From assembly GCA_018222965.1 (NCBI GenBank), contig JAAEZH010000023.1:308-64307 (forward strand): a stretch of DNA of 64,000 nt, in the 5' to 3' direction. The stretch comes from Bacteroidota bacterium. GTDB lineage: Bacteria > Bacteroidota > Bacteroidia > Chitinophagales > Saprospiraceae. Below the pieces are notes generated by a model. It was not told the origin of the DNA. It worked only from the letters and a program-made list of their open reading frames with translations, and did not search any database. Shown piece after piece: positions 35,528 through 43,724 of the stretch. The position numbers and the translations under genes are program-made. Each line of letters opens with the position of its first letter. Within the stretch, counting starts at the first letter, position 1.

Positions 35528-37440
35528 TCCGCATGGCTTTTATCGGAATTCCAAACAATCTTCCCGTCATGCCTTTTAATCCATTGTTCTTCTGCCAGGG
35601 CTTCCAGTACCTCCAAAGCCAGAGGACGTTTGATGGTCGAATACTGATCGAGTATCCCTTTTTCTGTCTGAGGCCCTTTTTGCAACATCATCTGAATTTC
35701 CTTTCGGATCTTATCCATCCCTTCATTCCGCTGATTTCGGGCCAGGCAGAGGTCGCACATGCCGCAGGCCTCTTCAAGTTCCTGACCAAAATATTCCAGG
35801 AGAGCCTTGTTGCGACAATAGGTTTCCCGGGTATAGGCCTTCATCGCCGATACCTGAGATTCGGCAATCTCTTTCCGCTGTCGGATCAGTTTTTGATCGG
35901 GCATCAGGTCTTCAACCGGGACTCGCTCTTGCAGAAACATCAAAAGCGGCTCATCAACAGCCGGCTTATAATCGATGATCCCGTCTTTTCTAAATATTTC
36001 CAGAATTCGTTTCATCTCCTCCGGCTCGAGTCGAAGAAATTTGGCCAGCCGGTCTTCCCGTATTGGAACGGCATGATGAAAGGCTCCCGCGTTTATCCGA
36101 AGCAGTGATTTCAGTACGGTGTCGTATTTGCGCTGCTTGAGCTGATAATCGTAGAGTGTTTCTTTATCGACCTTTATTCGGTAGGTGGAAGGTCGATAAA
36201 CGGCATCTGATAAACTTATCCAGCCATCCTGCTCCAGTTGTTTCAGGCAATAATGGGTTTTCCCTACCTGAAGTTTATAGATTTTACAAAACTCCAGCAG
36301 ATTAAAGGGATGTGCTTCTCCCACTCCGCTGCCAACAGCCAGTTGGTAATAACTGCCAAGCGCCCGGTAAACCTGCCTGACTTCCTTTAGGGACGGAAAC
36401 TGCATTTCCAGTTGCTTGTCCAGTCTGTCTTCGTCTTCCTGATGATAAATCAACACGGCGAAGGCGCGCTTGCCGTCTCTGCCTGCCCGACCCGCTTCCT
36501 GAAAGTAAGCTTCCGGGCTTTCAGGCAGGTCCATGTGCACTACAGATCGAACATTGGCTTTATCAATTCCCATTCCAAAGGCATTGGTACTTACAATGAC
36601 CCGGGTTTTCCCCAGTATCCAGGCTTCCTGCCGTTCTGATCTGGCTTTCGCCGAAAGGCCGGCATGATAATAATTAGCTCTTATGCCTGATCGAACCAAC
36701 AGGCTCGCAATTTCTTTTGTCTGGCGGCGATTGCGCACATAGACAATGGAAGTACCGGGTACTTTTTTCAGAATGCGAATCAGGGCTTCTTCTTTGCCCT
36801 CCTCCCGCATCACTACATAAGACAGATTATCGCGCAAAAAGCTCTTGGTAAAACGCCCGGACCCTTTGCCAAAAAGTAATTTTTCGCAGATATCGTCGGC
36901 TACTTCGGGTTTGGCAGTGGCGGTTAAAGCCAGGATCGGAGTGTCGGGCAACCATTCTCTGGCTTCGGCAATCTTAAGGTAAGAGGGGCGGAAATCGTAT
37001 CCCCATTGAGAAATACAGTGCGCTTCATCTACTGCCAGTAAGTTGACATTCATTTTGGGAATACGAGCCCGGGCCATGTCTGTTTGCAAGCGCTCAGGTG
37101 ACATGTATAACAACTTGATGCCCCCGTAAACGGCATTGTCAAATATGCGGTCAATATCCTGGTAAGACATCCCGGAATAAATAGCAGCTGCCGGAATATC
37201 TCTTTCACGCAATTGCCGAACCTGATCCTGCATCAGGGCAATGAGCGGAGAGATAACGATACAAATCCCATCGCGACACAATGCCGGAACCTGGTAGCAT
37301 ACAGACTTTCCGCCCCCGGTTGGAAGCAGAGCGAGTGTATCCTTATTCTGCAGTACTGATTCAATGATCTCGTCCTGCATCGGACGGAAAGCCGGGTAGC
37401 CCCATTTTTCCTTTAATATGTCTAAGGGATCTTCCTGCAA
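35524..37440 (-). CDS. recQ: ATP-dependent DNA helicase RecQ
   Basis: 638 residues. Helicase motifs run in order: FRPMQDEII (motif 0), LLPTGGGKS Walker A (about 40-48), DEAHCISQWGYDFRPSY (about 138), ALTATA, YHAGLSAKARSERQ, TNAFGMGIDKANVRSVVH and QEAGRAGRDGKRA. The RQC zinc site follows (CRNKALLEYFGQELEEACGMCDLC, about 535-560). I see no complete HRDC domain, only a short winged-helix-like tail. It unwinds DNA 3'-5' in repair and recombination. It overlaps the glycosyltransferase gene by four bases. Motif A (36645) encodes the GLSAKA part of a conserved motif. Confidence 0.95.
   Translation of the reverse strand: MQEDPLDILKEKWGYPAFRPMQDEIIESVLQNKDTLALLPTGGGKSVCYQVPALCRDGICIVISPLIALMQDQVRQLRERDIPAAAIYSGMSYQDIDRIFDNAVYGGIKLLYMSPERLQTDMARARIPKMNVNLLAVDEAHCISQWGYDFRPSYLKIAEAREWLPDTPILALTATAKPEVADDICEKLLFGKGSGRFTKSFLRDNLSYVVMREEGKEEALIRILKKVPGTSIVYVRNRRQTKEIASLLVRSGIRANYYHAGLSAKARSERQEAWILGKTRVIVSTNAFGMGIDKANVRSVVHMDLPESPEAYFQEAGRAGRDGKRAFAVLIYHQEDEDRLDKQLEMQFPSLKEVRQVYRALGSYYQLAVGSGVGEAHPFNLLEFCKIYKLQVGKTHYCLKQLEQDGWISLSDAVYRPSTYRIKVDKETLYDYQLKQRKYDTVLKSLLRINAGAFHHAVPIREDRLAKFLRLEPEEMKRILEIFRKDGIIDYKPAVDEPLLMFLQERVPVEDLMPDQKLIRQRKEIAESQVSAMKAYTRETYCRNKALLEYFGQELEEACGMCDLCLARNQRNEGMDKIRKEIQMMLQKGPQTEKGILDQYSTIKRPLALEVLEALAEEQWIKRHDGKIVWNSDKSHAE
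36645..36657. repeat. Motif A copy, perfect (CTTTCGCCGAAAG)
   Basis: Perfect copy inside recQ, read as LSAK on the minus strand. Confidence 0.9.
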
Positions 37441-37495
37441 TTGAATAGTAGTTTATCGGGATGGCCCTGCACGAAGATAAGAATTGTGGTTAAGT

Positions 37496-37536
37496 CCGTT
37501 TTATACGTTTTACGCGTTTTATGGGTTTAATACGGA
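37496..37536. repeat. ACGTTTTACG-type short repeats
   Basis: TATACGTTTTACGCGTTTTATGGGTTTAATACGG contains four degenerate units related to those at 14879, 22745 and 50943. It lies upstream of recQ. Confidence 0.6.
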
Positions 37537-37613
37537 GGTTCATTTTAAGGGTGGTATCCAGAGTTAATAATAAGTATGTACCCTATATATTGGACCACCC
37601 TGACCACATACGC

Positions 37614-37647
37614 AAAAGGTGTTTGATCTTTCGACCAAACACCTTTA
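37614..37647 (-). terminator. Terminator of the beta-helix gene
   Basis: AAAGGTGTTTG (37615-37625) pairs with CAAACACCTTT (37636-37646) around a 10-nt loop; on the minus strand it is followed by TTGCG, so the T-run is short. It lies 46 bp after the stop at 37693. Confidence 0.7.
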
Positions 37648-37692
37648 GGCGTCCTTTAACGATGGGAAATGTGGGTGTTACAAAACTTGAAC

Positions 37693-38652
37693 CTAATCCT
37701 TTTTAGTGAGTGAGTAGGTTTTATTGATATCTGTTGGGTAGTTCTCAGCAAACTTACAATCCGTCATGCGGATCGCAGCTTCTGTGGGCTGCCCCATCGT
37801 GTAGATACCGCCTCCCCAAAGGAAAGCTGTATTTTCTTTAAACGTGCAATTGCGGAGGTCTAAATTAATAGCATCAGAAGAAGATGCAGATTTTACAAAG
37901 ATACCGGCACCATAGCTAGCCAGGTTGTTTTCAAACAGACACTCTTCCAAAACAGGAAGGCTCTTTCCTCCATTGCGATTGTCATTATATACGGCGCCAC
38001 CGTCGAGGTCTGCGCGATTATCTTTAAAAGTACAGTTTACGAAAACCGGGCGGCTGTTGCCGGCATTTCCGTTGCTATAAAAAGCAGCGCCATCCCGTGC
38101 TGCATTGCGTTCAAAAACACAGTTGACGATTGTTGGGGAAGAAAAACCACCATTTGAACCGTCATTATACCAACCGGCACCACATCGGGTAGCGCAGGAT
38201 TCAGGACCTTCGCCATTGGCGTTTCCGCTTGCAATTACAAATCCGTCGAGTACAGTTTCTGTATTTACGTTGTGTGTTTTGATGATTGTATAGGAATTGT
38301 CGTTCTGATCACTTTTGTTTCCGATCTCTCCACTAAGGATAGTGGTATGGAACTGCCATTTGCGGTCGGTGAGTTGTGTTTCATTGCCTGCAAAACCGCC
38401 GAAAACCTTTACGCCGTTTTTGAGGATAAAAGAAGCAGTGCGATCGTCCTTGTTGGTTGGGAAGTAAGTTCCTTCTGCTACCCAAACCTGATCACCAGCT
38501 TCTGCAGCTTGCAGAATCTGTGCCAGATCGGATGATGCCGACTCCCAGGAGCTTCCGTTTCCGGAACCATCCGTGGTTACAAAATAAGTGGACTGTGCCG
38601 CGAGCGGCAGGCAGAAAAATAATCCCAGTAGAGCGTTAATCCAGTTCTTCAT
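37693..38652 (-). CDS. Secreted right-handed parallel beta-helix protein
   Basis: 319 residues from the ATG at 38652, with signal peptide (WINALLGLFFCLPLAAQS). The mature N-terminus YFVTTDGSGNGSSWESASSDLAQILQAAEAGDQVWVAEGTYFP is the start typical of the pectin-lyase-like/DUF1565 family, followed by GGFAGNET and coils such as PTIVNCVFERNAARDGAAFY, PVFVNCTFKDNRADLDGGAVY and LDLRNCTFKENTAFLWGGGIY. It has no T9SS domain, unlike many relatives, so the chain may be short or simply periplasmic. A function as adhesin or polysaccharide-binding protein is possible but unsupported. Confidence 0.85.
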   Translation of the reverse strand: MKNWINALLGLFFCLPLAAQSTYFVTTDGSGNGSSWESASSDLAQILQAAEAGDQVWVAEGTYFPTNKDDRTASFILKNGVKVFGGFAGNETQLTDRKWQFHTTILSGEIGNKSDQNDNSYTIIKTHNVNTETVLDGFVIASGNANGEGPESCATRCGAGWYNDGSNGGFSSPTIVNCVFERNAARDGAAFYSNGNAGNSRPVFVNCTFKDNRADLDGGAVYNDNRNGGKSLPVLEECLFENNLASYGAGIFVKSASSSDAINLDLRNCTFKENTAFLWGGGIYTMGQPTEAAIRMTDCKFAENYPTDINKTYSLTKKD

Positions 38653-38961
38653 GGTAATTTGTTCCATTGAAGGTTCAGTAATCAGTGTAAATAATTCAAA
38701 AGTCAATCAGACTTCGAAAACTGATTTGGATATATAGTACTGCATGGGATATACAGTTGCCCGTACGGGCAGCATGGGAAATTAAGGTTTTGGGGAGGTT
38801 GGAGAACGCTGTCAGGGAATTCAGCTTAACTCCACCATTTTTCTCGGGTTACGTTTAAATCGGTATTGGGAGGGGTAATAAAACACAAGCAGGGGAAATG
38901 CTTGCGATACAAATATAACATCTGAGGAGCGGCTATCCAATTAAATGTTCGCCTTTTTTAT
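38653..38961. other. Intergenic region with a 14-bp perfect palindrome flanked by direct repeats
   Basis: TGCCCGTACGGGCA (38758-38771) is a perfect palindrome. GCATGGGA stands on both sides of it (38742-38749 and 38772-38779). Nothing else is recognised in this stretch upstream of the beta-helix gene. Confidence 0.55.
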
Positions 38962-39795
38962 TTACCGGCGGTATCCTTTTTGGAAGCGGTGCCCAACGAC
39001 GGTCGAAAGGGTAAATCCGCCAAACAAATAAAAGTCATTGTTGTCCGGATTGCCTCTAAGCTGACCGCCCGGATTGGGAAGATCTTCATTTAGATACTCT
39101 GGTGTGCGGTAGGATAAGGCTGCTGCCATGGGATCTCTTTCGGCCAGCAAGACCAGATCCGGGTAGCGGCCACTTACATCATCCAGATAATCGGTAAAGG
39201 TTTGACGAAAACCGATTTCAAAGCCAATATTCAGTCTTTTACCCAGATTGATGTTGAAGCCAACTCCCATAGGAATGGCCCATTGTACCAAATCATAGGG
39301 TTCTTCGGGATAAGCTTCGAGCCACTGCCCTTCTGTACCCAGCGGCTGCAAGGCTATCCACTTATCACCATATTGAGCTTTTGGATTAAAATAAAAGGCC
39401 GAGATACCTATTAAGATGTAGGGAGCTGCAATGCGTTCGTCCCGTTCGCCAAAATGCAGGAAAGTAATTTCAAACTGCGTACCAACCTCATATAAGTCGG
39501 ATCGGAAATGCAGGTTTCGATCGCGAACCAGCAGTCCGTCATAGTTGGCATCGCTTCCACTGATCACTCCTTTGTACAAATGCCATTTCCAGGAGATGGC
39601 TTTCCCCATATTATATCGGAGAAAAGCACCATAGGCGACATGGCATTCATCTGTTTCAAAACGTTCCTGTTGAAGATCTCCCAGATAGGTGGAAAATCCA
39701 TAAAAGACACCCAATTCGGTCGTATTGTATTGAGCATTTATTCGGGTTGCCCCGAATAGAATCAGGCATAAAATGGTTAGCGTGAACCCCTTCAT
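38962..39795 (-). CDS. DUF6089 family outer-membrane protein
   Basis: 277 residues with a signal peptide (FTLTILCLILFGATRINAQ). The mature start YNTTELGVFYGFSTYLGDLQQERF and the middle YEVGTQFEITFLHFGERDERIAAPYILIGISAFYFNPKA, followed by LQPLGTEGQ and VGFNINLGKRLNIGFEIGFRQTFTDYLDDVSGRYPD, are the DUF6089 signature. The protein is a small beta-barrel of the outer membrane, widespread in Bacteroidota, with unknown role. It is monocistronic; upstream lie two palindromic elements. Confidence 0.9.
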   Translation of the reverse strand: MKGFTLTILCLILFGATRINAQYNTTELGVFYGFSTYLGDLQQERFETDECHVAYGAFLRYNMGKAISWKWHLYKGVISGSDANYDGLLVRDRNLHFRSDLYEVGTQFEITFLHFGERDERIAAPYILIGISAFYFNPKAQYGDKWIALQPLGTEGQWLEAYPEEPYDLVQWAIPMGVGFNINLGKRLNIGFEIGFRQTFTDYLDDVSGRYPDLVLLAERDPMAAALSYRTPEYLNEDLPNPGGQLRGNPDNNDFYLFGGFTLSTVVGHRFQKGYRR

Positions 39796-40135
39796 TTTTA
39801 ATCAATTTTCCCGTGAGCTAATAGCAGGCTTCTTAGAACCTGCAGGTTCTAAACAGGGGGTTGTAGACATACAGAATCAAGTCCTGTATGGAAGGGCTTA
39901 GGTAGATTACAGATTTTTGGAATGGAATCGGTTATGGGAAAAACAAGGGGGTGTTTTTTCTCGGAGTGAGGCTAAGATAATAAATTGTTTATTTCTAAAA
40001 GGAGGTTTAACATTTATCGCGACCTTTCATTTTGGACCTGTCAGGTCGCCGACCCGTCAGGTTGCCGACCTGTCAGGTCCAAAAATTTAATCTGGTAATT
40101 TTAAGCGTGTAAAAGCTGTACCCTATCTTTACTTT
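39796..40135. repeat. Divergent intergenic region with palindromes and GACCTGTCAGGTC triplet
   Basis: TTAGAACCTGCAGGTTCTAA (39833-39852) is a perfect 20-bp palindrome. At 40031-40084 the unit GACCTGTCAGGT-CGCC is repeated three times, the middle copy mutated to GACCCGTCAGGTTG, and the whole block begins TTTGGACC and ends GGTCCAAA, so it can fold into one long hairpin or three small ones. A near-consensus -7 box TATCTTTA (40124-40131) precedes the ATG at 40136 by 4 bp. Confidence 0.8.
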
Positions 40136-42070
40136 ATGTCAAACACTATTGCACAACGGGTTTTCGATTTCCTGAAAAACTATCCTCCCTTCAGCCTGGT
40201 GGAACCGGAAGTATTGAAACGGGTTTCAAACCGGGTGATCGTGCATTACGTAGAACCCAAACAAATCATTTTCCGGCAGGGCGAAGAGCCGGAACGGTTT
40301 ATCTATGTGGTCCGGGAAGGAGCCGTACAACTGCTCCGCACCGAAGAAGAGGATCGGATTTTGATCGACGAATGCGACGAAGGAGATGTTTTCGGAATCC
40401 GTCCGCTGCTTGCCCAACAACCCTATGCACTCACGGCTATGGCGGTGGAGGAAACCCTCATTTACGCCATCAATATTGAAGGATTTGAGGAGGTTCTCAA
40501 TGAAAATCCAAAGGTAAGTTTCTATCTCGCCACCAATTTTGCAGCCGGAGTACGCAACCAGTACTCTTCAGAAAATAAAGGCCGCATTTTCCTGGACAGG
40601 GATATGCTTATCGATTCCAACTTCAAGCTGGTAGAGGTACAATCCATGGAAACCAGCAGAGCACCGGTTACTTGTAGTCCGGACACAAAAGTGCGCTCGG
40701 CCGCATTAACCATGACCGACAATGAAGTGGGATCCATTGTGGTCGTCAATGAAATGGATCACCCGATTGGTATCCTTACCGACCGGGATTTGCGTAAAAA
40801 TATTGCTACCGGCAAATACCCCCTGGACACAAAAGTGTCGGCATTTATGAGTAAACCCGTTGTCTGTATTTCCCCTGACATGACTATGGCAGATGTGCAA
40901 ATTTCTATGGTTCGTCACCGCATTCACCACTTGTGTGTGACCGAAACCGGAAAACCCGATTCCCCCGTGCAGGGCGTTATTTCCGAGCATGATCTGTTGG
41001 TGATACAGGGAAACAACCCCGCCATCCTGCTCAAAGAAATTCGAAAATGCAAAAGGCCTTCCGATCTTAAACAGATCCGGGAAAAAGCGGAGACTCTATT
41101 GCGGAAATACCTGCATCAGGAAGTGGCGATTTCCTTTATCTCTACTATTATGTCGGAGATTAATGATGCCATCATACGCCGCGCCATTCGCCTCAGCGAA
41201 AAACAAATGCTGGAAGAGGAACTCGGAGAAGCACCCGTAAAATACTGTTGGCTGGGCCTGGGAAGCGAAGGACGGGAGGAACAACTGCTCCGAACCGATC
41301 AGGACAACGCCCTGGTTTATGAAGACGTTGCTGAAGAAAAAGCCGATGAAGTCAAAAAGTGGTTCCTGGACTTCTCCCGGCGAGTAACCCGAATCCTCAA
41401 TCAGGTGGGTTTTGAGTTTTGTCCGGGCGACATGATGGCCAGCAATCCCGCCTGGTGCCTTTCTATATCAGAATGGAAAGAGCAGTTTAGTCGCTGGATT
41501 TTAAATCCCAATCAAAATTCCATCCTCTACTCTACCATTTTCTTCGATTTCAGAGGTATACAGGGAGATATGCAAATGACGGAGATGCTGAGCGCACATA
41601 TACTGCATTCCGTTTCCAGACAAACCATATTCCTCAATTTCCTGGCTAAGCATGCCCTGGATAATCCGCCACCACTCAGCTTCTTCCGGAATTTTGTCGT
41701 AGAAAAATCCGGGGAACACAAAAACGAGTTTGATATAAAAAAGCGCGCCATGATGCCCCTTACCGATGCGGCCCGTGTACTGGTTCTGGAAGCGGGGGTA
41801 TCCGGAATCAACAACACCTTTAAACGCTTCGAAAAAATGGCAGAACTCGAGCCTCAAAACGCAGACATATATACCTCTGCAGCCGATGCTTATGAGATTC
41901 TGATGCGGTACCGGGCCCTTCAGGGACTGAAAAGTGGTGATTCCGGTAGATATTTCAAACCGGGCGAGCTCAACAAAATGCAACGCTTGCAACTACGCAA
42001 TTGCTTTCAGCCAATTTCGCAATTACAGAGCCTGCTCAACCTTCGTTTTCAATTAAGTGTATTGCGCTAA
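40136..42070 (+). CDS. cNMP-binding / CBS / DUF294 nucleotidyltransferase-like protein
   Basis: 644 residues. An N-terminal cyclic-nucleotide-binding domain (about 15-140: IIFRQGEEPERFIYVVREGAVQLLR), a CBS pair (about 170-300: MTDNEVGSIVVVNEMDHPIGILTDRDLRKNI and MVRHRIHHLCVTE), then DUF294 (about 330-640) with the nucleotidyltransferase-like GLGSEGREEQLLRTDQDNALVY, holding G-S and D-x-D. This is the architecture of GlnD-related two-component-like sensors whose target is not known. It is followed by an overlapping DnaQ-type exonuclease gene (TAATG), a pair I recall from many bacteria. Confidence 0.92.
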   Translation: MSNTIAQRVFDFLKNYPPFSLVEPEVLKRVSNRVIVHYVEPKQIIFRQGEEPERFIYVVREGAVQLLRTEEEDRILIDECDEGDVFGIRPLLAQQPYALTAMAVEETLIYAINIEGFEEVLNENPKVSFYLATNFAAGVRNQYSSENKGRIFLDRDMLIDSNFKLVEVQSMETSRAPVTCSPDTKVRSAALTMTDNEVGSIVVVNEMDHPIGILTDRDLRKNIATGKYPLDTKVSAFMSKPVVCISPDMTMADVQISMVRHRIHHLCVTETGKPDSPVQGVISEHDLLVIQGNNPAILLKEIRKCKRPSDLKQIREKAETLLRKYLHQEVAISFISTIMSEINDAIIRRAIRLSEKQMLEEELGEAPVKYCWLGLGSEGREEQLLRTDQDNALVYEDVAEEKADEVKKWFLDFSRRVTRILNQVGFEFCPGDMMASNPAWCLSISEWKEQFSRWILNPNQNSILYSTIFFDFRGIQGDMQMTEMLSAHILHSVSRQTIFLNFLAKHALDNPPPLSFFRNFVVEKSGEHKNEFDIKKRAMMPLTDAARVLVLEAGVSGINNTFKRFEKMAELEPQNADIYTSAADAYEILMRYRALQGLKSGDSGRYFKPGELNKMQRLQLRNCFQPISQLQSLLNLRFQLSVLR

Positions 42071-42753
42071 TGGCCTGGTTTTTCAACAGAAATAGACATT
42101 CCGATCCACTCCCCGAATGGGAATCCTACCTCCAGCATGATTTTTCGCGGAAGCGGCAAAAAAAAATGCATCTGGAAGAGACGCGCTTTGTTGTCTTTGA
42201 TACGGAAACCACCGGGCTAAACCACCAGACCGACCGCATCCTGAGCTTTGGAGCCGTTGGTATACTGGATGGTAAGATCGACCTTGGAAATGTATTTGAA
42301 AAATTTCTGGTACAGGACTTTGCACCGGCACCGGAGAGTATTCCCATTCATGGAATCCTTCCCAAAAGCACCCAATGGGGAGTTACGGAAGCCGATGCAC
42401 TTGGTGCTTTCCTGGACTACATTGGCAATGCCGTTTTGGTCGGACATCATGTCGGATTTGACCTGGCAATCACCAATGTAGCCCTGAAAAGGCATGGTTG
42501 CGGCAAACTCAGAAATTTGCATCTGGATACCCGGGATCTGGCTTTGCGAGTGGAGCATGTACTCCGAACCCGCTTTTACAGACCGGAGGATTATACCCTG
42601 GACGCTTTGTGTGAGCGCTTTGAACTCACCCCCAGCGACAGACATACATCCAGTGGAGATGCCTATCTCACAGCCATTTTACTGCTCAAGTTTATGTATC
42701 GGCTCAAAACCCGGGGTGTAGAAACGCTAAGCGAATTACTCCGGGTGTTGTAA
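42070..42753 (+). CDS. 3'-5' exonuclease, DnaQ family
   Basis: 227 residues from the ATG at 42070, which overlaps the stop of the DUF294 gene by one base. Exo I FDTETTGLNHQTDRILSFGAV (about 43-63, DxE), Exo II HHVGFDLAITN (about 138), and Exo III HTSSGDAYLTAILL (about 195) are complete, so it should be an active DEDDh exonuclease. N-terminal 35 residues (WFFNRNRHSDPLPEWESYLQHDF) are extra. As the partner of the cNMP/CBS/DUF294 protein it may act in nucleotide signalling or nucleic acid turnover rather than replication. The sister motif of A lies in its start (42141-42156). Confidence 0.92.
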   Translation: MAWFFNRNRHSDPLPEWESYLQHDFSRKRQKKMHLEETRFVVFDTETTGLNHQTDRILSFGAVGILDGKIDLGNVFEKFLVQDFAPAPESIPIHGILPKSTQWGVTEADALGAFLDYIGNAVLVGHHVGFDLAITNVALKRHGCGKLRNLHLDTRDLALRVEHVLRTRFYRPEDYTLDALCERFELTPSDRHTSSGDAYLTAILLLKFMYRLKTRGVETLSELLRVL

Positions 42754-42757
42754 GCGG

Positions 42758-43567
42758 TTACTGGTAATTTTCGTCGGGCACAATCACGTAACCCGATTTC
42801 ACTTTTTTCCCAAAATCATCGTAGGAGATCCAAAGGTATCCGTTTCGGGCCCAGCCGCTCCCGTAGGAACCGAGCACTTCAAATGCTTCTTTGTCTTCGT
42901 CATATCCCACCACGATGAGGTAAGCGATTTCTTCTTCACCCGCCTTATTGGCATCCTCCCATTCGCGTACATCCTTCATTTCCTCAAAATCGGAAGGCAC
43001 CTTCATTTCTACCAACACGGGATTGCCCCGCATGAGCGCTTTGCGAGTCTCGAAAGTTTTCTGCCGCTCGCGTACCTGCTCCCTGTAAATGAGGAGAAAG
43101 TTTTTGATGCGGTATTTAGGAGTGGCATGTACTCCCGGTGAAATCGAAGAAGCTCCATAAGGCATGATCGCGGCACTAACCGTTCCGTTGGTAACCAAAA
43201 AGGACAAAGCCTTGCCCGTTTCGGATTCGTTGAGGCTCAGATTGATGTAATCCGGACTCAGGTTAACCTTAAAGTTTCGATCGAAGTTTACGTAGTATTC
43301 CAGTGCGGTAGCCAGCGCATAAGATGCCGGATTGCCAATATTCTGACTGGAACGCGGGGGCATCATGTAGGTTTTTACACTTTGCTCCTCCAGCATCTGT
43401 CGCGAATTGCTTCCGATGCCGGGCATGGTGACCATGAGTTGGTCGATCAATTCGGCAGACTCGATGCCGATTGGGTATTTCTCGGTAGTTGGTAAGGTAT
43501 CGTTCTGTGCGTGAATACTGGAAATGGTAAAAGACAGACAGACAGCAAGAACAATTAATCTAAACAT
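42758..43567 (-). CDS. Papain-fold (C1-like) exported protein lacking all three catalytic residues
   Basis: 269 residues from the ATG at 43567, signal peptide to about residue 19 (LIVLAVCLSFTISSIHAQ). The C1 peptidase frame is visible: RSSQNIGNPASYALATALEYY where active enzymes read QGxxGSCxGWA, then LSPDYINLS, then EEIAYLIVVGYDE where active enzymes have HA..VVGYD, and FEVLGSYGSGWARNGYLWISYDDF where they have NSWG..WG..GY.WI. By this alignment the Cys is Pro, the His is Ala and the Asn is Gly. It is therefore probably an inactive binding protein of the periplasm or surface. Its neighbours give no clue. The alignment is mine by eye. Confidence 0.75.
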   Translation of the reverse strand: MFRLIVLAVCLSFTISSIHAQNDTLPTTEKYPIGIESAELIDQLMVTMPGIGSNSRQMLEEQSVKTYMMPPRSSQNIGNPASYALATALEYYVNFDRNFKVNLSPDYINLSLNESETGKALSFLVTNGTVSAAIMPYGASSISPGVHATPKYRIKNFLLIYREQVRERQKTFETRKALMRGNPVLVEMKVPSDFEEMKDVREWEDANKAGEEEIAYLIVVGYDEDKEAFEVLGSYGSGWARNGYLWISYDDFGKKVKSGYVIVPDENYQ

Positions 43568-43724
43568 ATGGCACATAAATTTCCTCTCACAACGCTTTTC
43601 GCTTTGCTATTCGTTTGTGAGACCAGACTTTTTATATAATGTTTTAGGAAACGGCTGTTTATTCCCCGGCTACGGACAAAACCAACCAACTACCCAACCT
43701 CCCAACTGTCTGACCACCTTTCCA

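Noticed and set aside
37521-37706. 61-codon plus-strand frame between recQ and the beta-helix gene
   Set aside because: Runs through the repeat and the terminator hairpin and overlaps the end of the next gene; no protein character.
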